Assembly: GCA_024742705.1 (NCBI GenBank)
Contig: JANSXZ010000001.1
Location: forward strand, 241,208-305,207
Direction of reading: 5' to 3'
DNA length: 64,000 nucleotides
Source: Paracoccaceae bacterium
GTDB taxonomy: Bacteria > Pseudomonadota > Alphaproteobacteria > Rhodobacterales > Rhodobacteraceae
Under the pieces are notes generated by a model. It did no database searches. It was not told the origin of the DNA and was given only the letters and a program-made list of their open reading frames with translations. This document shows, piece after piece, positions 44,094 to 52,498 of this stretch. Position numbers and translations under genes: made by a program. Within the stretch, counting starts at the first letter, position 1. Every line of letters begins with the position of its first letter.

Positions 44094-44981
44094 ATGAAGT
44101 TCATCGTTCTGGGCGCCGCGGCCGGCGGCGGGTTGCCGCAATGGAATTGTGGCTGCCCCAATTGCAACGACGCGCGGGCGGGGCGGATCGCGCCGCTCAC
44201 GCAGTCTTCTTTGGCGGTGTCGCCCGATGGCGCCCAATGGGCGATCCTGAACGCGTCGCCCGACATCCGCCAACAGCTGGGCGCCACGCCCGCGCTGCAT
44301 CCCGACGGGCTGCGCAGCATCGGGCTGCGGTCGGTGCTTCTGACCAATGGCGACATAGATCATGTCGCGGGCCTGCTTTCGCTGCGCGAGCGCACCGCGT
44401 TCGATCTGTTCGCGACGCGCGGTATCCTGGATATCCTGGCGCAGAACCGGATCTTCGAGGCGGTATCGCCCGAAGTGGTGCCGCGCCGGCCCGTGGCGCT
44501 GGGCGCGGGTTTCGATCTGCTGCCGGGGCTGCATGCCGAACTGGTGGCGGTGCCGGGCAAGGTGCCTCTCTATCTGGAGGGTGAAACCGTCGACACCGGC
44601 CAGATCGGCGAACAGACCGTCGGTGTCAGGCTCAGCGCGGGAGGCCGCAGCGCGTGGTACATTCCGGGCTGTGCCGAGGTGACGGATGCGGTGCTGGACA
44701 TGCTGGCACCGGCTGACCTGGTGTTTTTTGATGGCACCGTGTGGCACGACGATGAAATGATACGCTCGGGCACCGGGCACAAGACCGGGCGGCGCATGGG
44801 CCATGTGCCGATTGCCGGGGCCGACGGATCGCTGTCGCGGATGGCCGGCCTGGCCGGGCGGCGGGTTTATGTGCATATCAACAACACCAACCCGATCCTG
44901 CAACCCGACAGCCCCGAACACGCGGCGGTTCTGGCGGCGGGGTGGCAGATCGCGGCAGACGGTCAGGAGTTTGCGATATGA
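44094..44981 (+). CDS. pqqB: Pyrroloquinoline quinone biosynthesis protein B
   Basis: A 295-residue metallo-beta-lactamase-fold protein (MKFIVLGAAAGGGLPQWNCGCPNC start). The metal region is NGDIDHVAGLLSLRE. PqqB hydroxylates the tyrosine-derived ring of the PQQ intermediate. The gene starts 25 bases after pqqA and its stop overlaps the pqqC start by 4 bases. Confidence 0.96.
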   Translation: MKFIVLGAAAGGGLPQWNCGCPNCNDARAGRIAPLTQSSLAVSPDGAQWAILNASPDIRQQLGATPALHPDGLRSIGLRSVLLTNGDIDHVAGLLSLRERTAFDLFATRGILDILAQNRIFEAVSPEVVPRRPVALGAGFDLLPGLHAELVAVPGKVPLYLEGETVDTGQIGEQTVGVRLSAGGRSAWYIPGCAEVTDAVLDMLAPADLVFFDGTVWHDDEMIRSGTGHKTGRRMGHVPIAGADGSLSRMAGLAGRRVYVHINNTNPILQPDSPEHAAVLAAGWQIAADGQEFAI

Positions 44982-45706
44982 CCGCAACCGATCTGGAACA
45001 GCGGCTGCGCGCCATCGGGGCGGCGCGCTATCATGACAAGCATCCGTTTCACACACTGTTGCACGGTGGCGGCTGTTCGCCCGATCAGGTGCGGGCATGG
45101 GTGATCAACCGCTACTACTATCAATCGCGCATCCCGATGAAGGACGCGGCGTTCCTGTCGCGCTGCGACGATCCGGCGCTGCGCCGCCGGTGGCGCAGCC
45201 GGATCGAGGATCACGACGGCACCGACACTTCCGAAGGTGGGCTGGAACGCTGGCTGCGGCTGGCCGATGCCGTGGGGCTGGACCGCGCTTATGTGGCGTC
45301 GACGCGCGGGGTGCTGCCGGCCACGCGCTTCGCGGTGGATGCTTATGTGCGCTATGTGCGCGACATGCCGTTTCTGCAGGCCGTCGCCGCGTCGCTGACC
45401 GAACTCTTCGCCCCCGCCATCCATGCGAATCGCATCGCTGGCCTGTTCGAGCATTACGATTTCGCCGATCAACGGTCGATGTCGTATTTCCAGCATCGCC
45501 TGACCGAGGCGCCAAAGGACGTGGCCTTTGGCCTGGCATGGGTTCTGGCCAATGCCGACACCCCGGAAAAGGCCGACATGGCCTGCGATGCGCTGGTGTT
45601 CAAGACGGATGTGCTCTGGGCGCAACTGGACGCGCTGAGCGCCGCCTATGTCGATCCCGGTCGGATCCCGCCCGGCGCCTGGCAACCGGGCGAGGGTCTG
45701 GCCTGA
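44978..45706 (+). CDS. pqqC: Pyrroloquinoline-quinone synthase
   Basis: A 242-residue oxidase that performs ring closure and eight-electron oxidation in the last step of PQQ formation, without metal. The sequences YHDKHPFHTLLHGGGCSPDQVRAWVINRYYYQSRIPMKD and IEDHDG are typical of the TENA/PqqC fold. The ATG at 44978 overlaps the pqqB stop, and its own TGA overlaps the pqqD start. Confidence 0.96.
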   Translation: MTATDLEQRLRAIGAARYHDKHPFHTLLHGGGCSPDQVRAWVINRYYYQSRIPMKDAAFLSRCDDPALRRRWRSRIEDHDGTDTSEGGLERWLRLADAVGLDRAYVASTRGVLPATRFAVDAYVRYVRDMPFLQAVAASLTELFAPAIHANRIAGLFEHYDFADQRSMSYFQHRLTEAPKDVAFGLAWVLANADTPEKADMACDALVFKTDVLWAQLDALSAAYVDPGRIPPGAWQPGEGLA

Positions 45707-45981
45707 TGCAGATGCACGACCGGCCCTTCCTGCCGCGCGGCGTGCGGCTGCACCACGACCGGGTGCGCGGGGTGACATTCCTGTTGGCGCCCGAAAAGGC
45801 GGTGCCGCTGGACGATATCGGGCTTGCCATTCTGGAACTGGTCGACGGGAAACGCCGCCTGTCCGACATTTCGGCGCATCTGGCGCGGGTCTATGCGGCG
45901 CCCGAGGCGGATGTCGCGGGCGATGTGTCCGAGTTTCTCGATGGCCTGCGGGCGCTCATGTATCTGCGGGCCGCGCCATGA
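45706..45981 (+). CDS. pqqD: PqqD, PqqA peptide chaperone
   Basis: A 91-residue RiPP-recognition-element protein (MQMHDRPFLPRGVRLHHDRVRG, then FLLAPEKAVPLDDIGLAILELVDG). It binds PqqA and delivers it to PqqE. The start ATG overlaps the last base of the pqqC stop; an internal ATG at 45712 is possible. The stop overlaps pqqE by 4 bases, so the two are tightly coupled. Confidence 0.94.
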   Translation: MQMHDRPFLPRGVRLHHDRVRGVTFLLAPEKAVPLDDIGLAILELVDGKRRLSDISAHLARVYAAPEADVAGDVSEFLDGLRALMYLRAAP

Positions 45982-47063
45982 CGCCCCAGCCGCCGATCGC
46001 CATGCTGGCCGAACTGACACACCGTTGCCCGCTGGCTTGCCCCTACTGTTCCAACCCGCTGAACCTGCTGACGCGCGATACCGAACTGTCCACCGAAACC
46101 TGGGCCGATGCGTTTCGTCAGGCGGCCGGGATGGGGGTCTTGCATCTGCATCTGTCGGGCGGCGAACCGGCGGCGCGCACCGATCTGGTGGCGCTGACCG
46201 AGGCCGCCGTTCAAGCCGGGCTATACACCAATCTGATCACTTCCGGCATCGGGCTGACGCCTGCGCGGCTGGATGCTCTCGAGGCGGTGGGGCTGGAGCA
46301 CGTCCAACTGTCGCTGCAGGGGGTGCGTGCCGAAATCGCCGACCGGGTTGGCGGCTATCGCGGCGGGTTCGATCGCAAGATGGCGCTGGCGCGCGAGATC
46401 GCCGCGCGGGGCCTTCCGATGACGATCAACGCGGTGATGCACCGCCACAATCTCGACGATCTCGAGGCCACCATCGCGCTGGCGCGCGATCTGGGGGCCG
46501 CGCGGCTTGAAGTGGCCTGCGTGCAATTCCACGGCTGGGCCGCGCGCAACGAGGCCGCGCTGTTGCCGACGCGCGCCCAGACCGATGCCGCCAAGGCCAC
46601 GATCGCCGCCGCGCGCCGGCGGCTGCGCGGTGAAATGGCCATCGATTTCGTGCCGCCGGACTATCATTCGGACTATCCCAAGGCCTGCATGGGCGGTTGG
46701 GGATCGGCCGGCCTGAATGTCACGCCCGACGGGCGCGTCCTGCCGTGTCACGCCGCCGAAACCATCCCGCATCTGACCTTCGAGAAAATCACCGACCGCC
46801 CTCTGGCCGAGATCTGGTACCAAGGCGCCGCATTCAACGCCTATCGCGGCACCGACTGGCTGCCCGAACCGTGCCAGAGCTGTGCGCGCCGGGATATCGA
46901 TTTTGGCGGCTGCCGGTGCCAGGCGCTGGCGCTGGCCGGTGACGCGGGCGCGACCGATCCGGTGTGCAGCAAGTCGCCCGATCATCACCGGATCCGCGCG
47001 CGTCTGGCCGCTGCCACGGCGCCCGACGCCGACGCCGACACCGCTTTCGTCTATCGCCGCTAG
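45978..47063 (+). CDS. pqqE: PqqE radical SAM PqqA cross-linking enzyme
   Basis: A 361-residue radical SAM protein with the CxxxCxxC iron-sulfur motif (Cys17, Cys21, Cys24) and the SAM-binding SGGEPAARTD. A C-terminal SPASM region has further cysteine motifs (CMGGWG, CHAAET, CQSCARRDIDFGGCRCQ, CSKSPDH) for auxiliary clusters. It links Glu16 and Tyr20 of PqqA. It ends the pqq operon; a gamma-glutamyltransferase gene follows 73 bases later. Confidence 0.96.
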   Translation: MTPQPPIAMLAELTHRCPLACPYCSNPLNLLTRDTELSTETWADAFRQAAGMGVLHLHLSGGEPAARTDLVALTEAAVQAGLYTNLITSGIGLTPARLDALEAVGLEHVQLSLQGVRAEIADRVGGYRGGFDRKMALAREIAARGLPMTINAVMHRHNLDDLEATIALARDLGAARLEVACVQFHGWAARNEAALLPTRAQTDAAKATIAAARRRLRGEMAIDFVPPDYHSDYPKACMGGWGSAGLNVTPDGRVLPCHAAETIPHLTFEKITDRPLAEIWYQGAAFNAYRGTDWLPEPCQSCARRDIDFGGCRCQALALAGDAGATDPVCSKSPDHHRIRARLAAATAPDADADTAFVYRR

Positions 47064-47136
47064 GGCCGCCACCTCTGTTCTTTGGCGGTGCGACGGTCTA
47101 GGCTTGGGGGAATGCAACCCGCCCCGAGGCCCGCCG

Positions 47137-48735
47137 ATGCAGATACGCGCCCATCATCATTATCCTTCGCGCCGGTCGCCGGTCATGGCTGAAAACCTCG
47201 TCTCCACCTCGCACCCGCTTGCCACACAGGCCGGTGTCGCCATGCTGGCGCGCGGCGGCAATGCGGTCGACGCGGCGCTTGCGGCGGCGATCACGCTGAC
47301 CCTGGTCGAGCCGTCGGGAAATGGCCTGGGATCGGACGCTTTCGCCATCCTGTGGGACGGCAAGGCGCTGCACGGTCTGAACGCGTCGGGCCGGTCGCCG
47401 GCCGGCTGGACGCCCGACCGCTTCGCGGGCCTGGACGAAATGCCGTTTCACGGCTGGGACAGCGTCACAGTGCCCGGCGCGGTATCGGCCTGGGTCGCGC
47501 TGTCGGAGCGTTTCGGCAAGCTGCCTTTCGCCACCCTGTTCGAACCGGCTGTCCGCTATGCCGAAACCGGGTTCCCGGTGACTCCGGTGATCGCCGCGCT
47601 CTGGGCCCGCGCGGCTGACCAACTGGGCGCGATGCCGGGTTTCGCGGAAACCTTTCTGCCCGACGGCCAGGCGCCGCGCGCCGGCACGTTTTTCGCCAGC
47701 CCCGGACATGCGCGCAGCCTGCGCCTGATCGCCGAAACAGGGGGGCGGGCGTTCTACGAAGGCGAGATCGCCGAGGCGATCGTTGCCTTTGCCGCGCGCC
47801 ACGGTGCCGCGCTGAGCCTTGCGGACATGGCCGCGCACCGCCCCGACTGGTGCGGAACCCTGTCGCGGGCGTTCGACGGATCGGTGCTGCACGAGATCCC
47901 GCCAAACGGGCAGGGGATCGCGGCGCTGATCGGGCTGGGCATCCTGTCGCATACGGCGATCCGCGACATGGATGCGGACGATCCGCAAGCGCTCCACCTG
48001 CAGATCGAAGCGATGAAGCTGGCGCTGCGCGACGCCGAGCGCTATGTGGCCGATCTCGATCACATGACCGACGTGCCGCCCGAGGCCTTGCTGGACGACG
48101 GGTATCTGGCAGCCCGCGCGGCGCTGATCGATCCCGACCGCGCCACCGATTTCGGCGCCGGCGCGCCCCGCACCGGCGGCACCGTCTACCTGACCGCGGC
48201 GGATGCATCTGGCATGATGGTGTCCTTCATCCAGTCGAACTACGCCGGCTTCGGCTCGGGGGTGGTGGTGCCGGGCTATGGCCTGTCGTTGCAGAACCGT
48301 GGCGCAGGCTTCGTTCTGGACCAGGCGCATCCCAATGCGGTCGGCCCGTCGAAACGCCCGTTTCACACCATAATCCCGGGTTTCCTGACGGCGACCGACG
48401 GCGCGCCGATCATGAGCTTTGGCGTCATGGGTGGGCCGATGCAGGCCCAGGGCCATGTGCAGATGGTGCTGCGCACCCAGCTTTTCGGACAGGATCCGCA
48501 AATGGCCGCGGATGCGCCGCGCTGGCGCGTCACCGAAGGGCTGGGCGTGGCCTGCGAGACAACCCTGCCCGAAGCGACGCGTGCGCGGTTGGAGGCGCTG
48601 GGCCACCGTCTTACGCTTGAACCGCCGGACAACGCCTTCGGTTTTGGCGGCGCGCAGCTGATTCACCGTTTGCCCCAACGCGGATATCTGGCGGGATCCG
48701 ACCCGCGCAAGGACGGCGCGGCCATGGGGTTCTGA
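47137..48735 (+). CDS. ggt: Gamma-glutamyltransferase family protein
   Basis: A 532-residue Ntn-hydrolase precursor. The autocleavage/nucleophile threonine is Thr349 in GGTVYLTAADASGMMVSF. Other motifs are GGNAVDAALAAAITLTLVEP, GRSPAGW and GLSLQNRGAGF. The N-terminus (MQIRAHHHYPSRRSPVMAENLVSTSHPLATQAG) has no clear signal peptide, so the protein may be cytoplasmic; an ATG at 47185 is possible. It follows pqqE, and such a gene next to pqq genes may be coincidence or may relate to peptide turnover; a role in PQQ maturation is only speculation. Confidence 0.88.
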   Translation: MQIRAHHHYPSRRSPVMAENLVSTSHPLATQAGVAMLARGGNAVDAALAAAITLTLVEPSGNGLGSDAFAILWDGKALHGLNASGRSPAGWTPDRFAGLDEMPFHGWDSVTVPGAVSAWVALSERFGKLPFATLFEPAVRYAETGFPVTPVIAALWARAADQLGAMPGFAETFLPDGQAPRAGTFFASPGHARSLRLIAETGGRAFYEGEIAEAIVAFAARHGAALSLADMAAHRPDWCGTLSRAFDGSVLHEIPPNGQGIAALIGLGILSHTAIRDMDADDPQALHLQIEAMKLALRDAERYVADLDHMTDVPPEALLDDGYLAARAALIDPDRATDFGAGAPRTGGTVYLTAADASGMMVSFIQSNYAGFGSGVVVPGYGLSLQNRGAGFVLDQAHPNAVGPSKRPFHTIIPGFLTATDGAPIMSFGVMGGPMQAQGHVQMVLRTQLFGQDPQMAADAPRWRVTEGLGVACETTLPEATRARLEALGHRLTLEPPDNAFGFGGAQLIHRLPQRGYLAGSDPRKDGAAMGF

Positions 48736-48841
48736 GCGCGCGCCGCGCCGCGATATGTCATGGCCGGGGCGTTGTTATTGCCTATCGCGGGGGGCGGGCG
48801 GCACAATGCAGGCTGAATCTGTACAGCGAAAGGACACGACA

Positions 48842-50128
48842 ATGGGCACGCACAAGGGATGGTGCAAGGCGCTGGCGGCACTGATCGCAGCCATTTTGCT
48901 GGCGGTGCCGGCCGGGCCGGTCCGGGCGCAGGGCGCCAACGATTACCGCTATCTGCCGCGCGTCGATGGCGGTGTCGAGGTGCGGTTCGCGGGCGGCTGT
49001 CTGATCTCCTATGACCGGCGCGGCACCCAGATCGGCCAGCTTGGCCCCTGCGACAACCGCCATGCGGCCTGGGGCATTGACGCCGCCTATGCCTACCTGG
49101 GGCTGAACGGGGCGCCGGCGGGCAATGCCGGCGGTACCGGCGGTGGCCGGATGGGCCCGCAGGTGACCGACCGCGTCGGCGGCGGTGCCGAGGTCAGGTT
49201 CTCGAACGGTTGCGCGATTGCCTATGATACCAATGCCCGGCGCGACGGCCAGTTCGGCACCTGCACGGCGGATCAGTTCTCGCGCGCGGACCGCGAGGCG
49301 TTCCGCTTCCTCGGGGGTCGGCCGGCGGCGCAGGACGGGCAGGGCGGTGGCCGCGACGGGCCTGACAGCGCTCCCGCCGCGCGCGGCCCCGAGATCTGGC
49401 GCGTTTCGGGTGTCGGGGCGAACGGGCGGCTGAACCTGCGCGCGGCACCGTCGCGCGACGCCCGGGTGATCGGCCAGGCGCGCGAAAACGACCGTCTGCG
49501 CAATCTGGGCTGTACGGTGGCGCAGAGTGGCCGCACATGGTGCCGGGTGCGCCAGATCGGCGGCGCAGGGATCACCGGCTTCGCCGTGCGCGCGTTTTTG
49601 CAACCCGATGCAGGGCAGGCGCCCGCGCCCCGGCCGCCGGTCGTGGCGCCGGCGCCCCCGCCACAGCAGGTGCCTTCGGGCCCGGCGATTTGGCAGGTCG
49701 GCGATCTGCCCGATGGCCAGCGCATGGAAATCCGCGCCCGCCCGACCATCAACAGCCCAGTCGTCACCTTCGTGCCGGTTGGCGCCCAACTGCGCAACCT
49801 GGGTTGCGAAATCACCGGTCGGCAGGTGTGGTGCCGGGTGCAGACGCTGTCGGGACCGCCGGTGACGGGCTATGCCACCGATCGTTTCCTGCGCGAGGTG
49901 GCCGCGCCACGGCCCGGCGGCACCATGCCTTCCGATCTTGTCGGGCTCGAGGGGCGCCCGGTGTTGCAGGTGGCGCCCGAACTGCTGGCGCGCGGCTACC
50001 GGCAGCGGCGGTCGGAAGGCCGCAGCGTGTTCTGGCTGAACCTGAACACAGGGATGTGCGCCCGCGTCGACATGGCCGAAGGCCTCGTGCAGGCGTTGCG
50101 CGCGGTGCCCGCGGCCCTGTGCCGCTAG
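48842..50128 (+). CDS. Periplasmic SH3-like repeat protein
   Basis: About 428 residues with a signal peptide (CKALAALIAAILLAVPAGPVRA). Two small modules (RYLPRVDGGVEVRFAGGCLISYD and VTDRVGGGAEVRFSNGCAIAYD) repeat near the N-terminus, and two bacterial SH3-like blocks (LNLRAAPSRDARVIGQARENDRLRNLGC and MEIRARPTINSPVVTFVPVGAQLRNLGC, each followed by TWCRV or VWCRV and a CxxGxxGFA or YATDRFL end) come next. SH3b domains often bind peptidoglycan. Function unknown. It is convergent with htpX. Confidence 0.75.
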   Translation: MGTHKGWCKALAALIAAILLAVPAGPVRAQGANDYRYLPRVDGGVEVRFAGGCLISYDRRGTQIGQLGPCDNRHAAWGIDAAYAYLGLNGAPAGNAGGTGGGRMGPQVTDRVGGGAEVRFSNGCAIAYDTNARRDGQFGTCTADQFSRADREAFRFLGGRPAAQDGQGGGRDGPDSAPAARGPEIWRVSGVGANGRLNLRAAPSRDARVIGQARENDRLRNLGCTVAQSGRTWCRVRQIGGAGITGFAVRAFLQPDAGQAPAPRPPVVAPAPPPQQVPSGPAIWQVGDLPDGQRMEIRARPTINSPVVTFVPVGAQLRNLGCEITGRQVWCRVQTLSGPPVTGYATDRFLREVAAPRPGGTMPSDLVGLEGRPVLQVAPELLARGYRQRRSEGRSVFWLNLNTGMCARVDMAEGLVQALRAVPAALCR

Positions 50129-50150
50129 GCGCCTCGCGCGCGGGGCGCCA

Positions 50151-51089
50151 TCACGACCATGGCCCGCGCCGGCGGCCTGTGTCGCGGGCGATCCGGGGCA
50201 TCCGCGAGGGTGCGTTGCGCACGGTGCCCGGTGTGCCGCGCCCGCCCGTGTCGCCCGTGCCCGCCAGCTGGCGCAGGGCGGCAACGCGGTTTGCCGTTGC
50301 CGGATGGGTGGAAAACAGGCTGTCATGGGCATGCGCATGAAGCGGATTGATGATGAACATATGCGCCGTTGCGGGGTTGCGCTCGGCGGCGTGATTGTCG
50401 ATGCGCGCCGCGCCGGCCTGGATCCGCTCGAGTGCTGACGCCAGCCACAGCGGGTTGCCGCAGATTTCGGCGCCGGCCTTGTCGGCGGCATATTCGCGGG
50501 TGCGGCTGATCGCCATCTGAACCAGTGCCGCCGCCAGCGGCGCAAGGATCATCAGGGCCAGCGTGCCGACGATGCCCATGCCGTTCTCGCGGCGGCCACC
50601 GAAGAAGAAGGCAAAGTTGGCCAGCATCGAAATCGCCCCGGCAAAGGTGGCGGTGACGGTCATGATCGCCGTGTCGCGGTTGCGGATATGGGCCAGTTCG
50701 TGCGCGATCACGCCGCTCAGTTCCTCGCGCGACAGGTGCTGCATCAGCCCGGAGGTCACCGCGACGGCGGCGTTCTCGGGGTTGCGCCCGGTGGCGAAGG
50801 CATTGGGCTGGGGCGTGTCGATCAGGTAGACCGCCGGCATCGGCAGCCCCGCGTTGCGGGCCAGATCGGCAACCATGCGGTGCAATCCCATCCGGTCACC
50901 TTGGGGAACGGGCCGGGCATTGTGCATCCGCAACAGCATCCGGTCCGACGACCACCACGAAAACACGTTCATCGCGGCGGCGGCGCAGAATGCGATCACC
51001 ACCCCGGTGCCGCCGCCCAGCAGATATCCGATCCCCATGAACAGCGCGGTCACTGCCGCCATCAGAAGGGCCGTCTTGGCGTAGTTCAT
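50151..51089 (-). CDS. htpX: Zinc metalloprotease HtpX
   Basis: About 312 residues of the M48B membrane protease family, which degrades misfolded inner-membrane proteins under stress. N-terminal helices ([20 protein letters not shown] and [18 protein letters not shown]) precede the cytoplasmic-facing HEXXH site His130-Glu131-His134 ([12 protein letters not shown]) and a later pair of helices. [11 protein letters not shown] supplies the third metal ligand. The ATG at 51089 (MNYAKTALL) is the family start; longer upstream sequence is not conserved. It is convergent with the SH3-like gene. Confidence 0.93.
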   Translation of the reverse strand: MNYAKTALLMAAVTALFMGIGYLLGGGTGVVIAFCAAAAMNVFSWWSSDRMLLRMHNARPVPQGDRMGLHRMVADLARNAGLPMPAVYLIDTPQPNAFATGRNPENAAVAVTSGLMQHLSREELSGVIAHELAHIRNRDTAIMTVTATFAGAISMLANFAFFFGGRRENGMGIVGTLALMILAPLAAALVQMAISRTREYAADKAGAEICGNPLWLASALERIQAGAARIDNHAAERNPATAHMFIINPLHAHAHDSLFSTHPATANRVAALRQLAGTGDTGGRGTPGTVRNAPSRMPRIARDTGRRRGPWS

Positions 51090-51280
51090 GCTGCATCCTC
51101 CGATCGCAACCTTGTGGTGCGCATATAGTGTGCCCCGGCGCGCGCAAAAAGGTGCCCGCCACCGGGCCAAACCGGAACCGATGGGCGCCCCGACACGGGC
51201 TTGACCTCGCGGAGGCGCGTGATCACTGTGCTGCGACAGCGGCCCGGGGGTTCGGGCGCGGGGGGAGAAAGAGATCAGCC

Positions 51281-52489
51281 ATGACCGAAACCGCCTATAT
51301 CTATGATGCCACGCGCACGCCCCGGTCACGGGGCAAGGCCGACGGAAGCCTGAACGAAGTCAAGCCGATCGATCTGGTCACGACGCTTCTGAAGGACATG
51401 CAGGCGCGTCACGATCTGGATACGGCCCGCGTCGACGATGTGATGATGGGCTGTGTGGCGCCGGTGATGGAGCAAGGCGCCGTTCTGCCCAAGATCGCGC
51501 TGCAAAAGGCCGGGTGGCACGAAAGCGTGGCGGGCGCGCAGGTCAACCGGTTCTGCGCCAGCGGTCTTGACACGTTCAACACCGCCGCCGCGAAGGTCGC
51601 CAGCGGCTGGGAGGATCTGGTCTGTGCCGGCGGCTACGAAAGCATGAGCCGCGTGCCCATGGGCGCCGACGGCGGCCCGTTCAGCGAAGATCCGGAAACC
51701 GCGATTGCCACGGGCTTCGTGCCGCAGGGCATTGGCGCCGATCTGATCGCCACCATCGAAGGCTGGAGCCGTGATGATGTGGACGCCTTTGCCCTGCAAA
51801 GCCAGAAACGGGCGGCCCATGCCCGCGACAGCGGCTGGTTCGACCGTTCGGTGGTGCCGGTCCGCGACGATTGCGGGGTGACGATCCTGGAGAAGGACGA
51901 CTTCATCAAACCCGATACCGATATGCAGAAGCTTGGCGCGCTGCGCCCGTCGTTCGAGAAGATGGGGAAGATGGCCTTCGATGCGGTGGCCCTGCGCAAG
52001 TATACCGAGGTGGAAGCGATCAACCATGTCCATACGCCGGGCAATTCCTCGGGGATCGTCGATGGCGCCTCGCTGGTTCTGGTCGGCAATGCGCGGGCGG
52101 GCAAGGATCTTGGGCTCGAACCGCGCGGGCGTGTCGTTTCGGTGGCGCTGACCGCGACCTGCCCGACGATCATGCTGACCGGTCCGGGGCCGGCATCGCA
52201 GAAGGCGCTGGCCAAGGCCGGGCTGACGATAGACGACATCGACCTTGTTGAAATCAACGAAGCCTTCGCCAGCGTCGCGTTGCGCCTGCAACGCGATCTG
52301 CATGTGCCCGATGAAAAGCTGAATGTCGTCGGTGGCGCCATCGCGATGGGGCACCCTCTGGGCGCGACAGGCGGTTGCCTTGTATCGACGATGCTGGACG
52401 AACTGGAACGGCGGTCGCTGAAACGGGCGTTGATCTGCATGTGCGTCGGCGGCGGCATGGGCATCGCGTCGATCATCGAGCGGGTGTGA
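51281..52489 (+). CDS. Acetyl-CoA acetyltransferase / beta-ketothiolase, FadA-like
   Basis: A 402-residue thiolase. The reactive cysteine is in [12 protein letters not shown], the base histidine region in EINEAFA and [15 protein letters not shown], and the second cysteine near CMCVGGGMG. It begins at ATG 51281 after GGGGGAGAAAGAG. Ten bases after its stop the FadB-like gene begins, so the two form a beta-oxidation operon; thiolase before FadB is the reverse of the E. coli fadBA order. This suggests fatty acid use rather than PHB synthesis (inference). Confidence 0.92.
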   Translation: MTETAYIYDATRTPRSRGKADGSLNEVKPIDLVTTLLKDMQARHDLDTARVDDVMMGCVAPVMEQGAVLPKIALQKAGWHESVAGAQVNRFCASGLDTFNTAAAKVASGWEDLVCAGGYESMSRVPMGADGGPFSEDPETAIATGFVPQGIGADLIATIEGWSRDDVDAFALQSQKRAAHARDSGWFDRSVVPVRDDCGVTILEKDDFIKPDTDMQKLGALRPSFEKMGKMAFDAVALRKYTEVEAINHVHTPGNSSGIVDGASLVLVGNARAGKDLGLEPRGRVVSVALTATCPTIMLTGPGPASQKALAKAGLTIDDIDLVEINEAFASVALRLQRDLHVPDEKLNVVGGAIAMGHPLGATGGCLVSTMLDELERRSLKRALICMCVGGGMGIASIIERV

Positions 52490-52498
52490 GGCCGGATC

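Noticed and set aside
43486..44097. Open frame of about 203 codons in the spacer before pqqA.
   Set aside because: It overlaps pqqA in another frame, has no family features, and codon use does not stand out.
47137..48735. Gamma-glutamyltransferase as the missing PqqA protease.
   Set aside because: Adjacency only; the enzyme type acts on gamma-glutamyl bonds and no evidence links it to PqqA cleavage.
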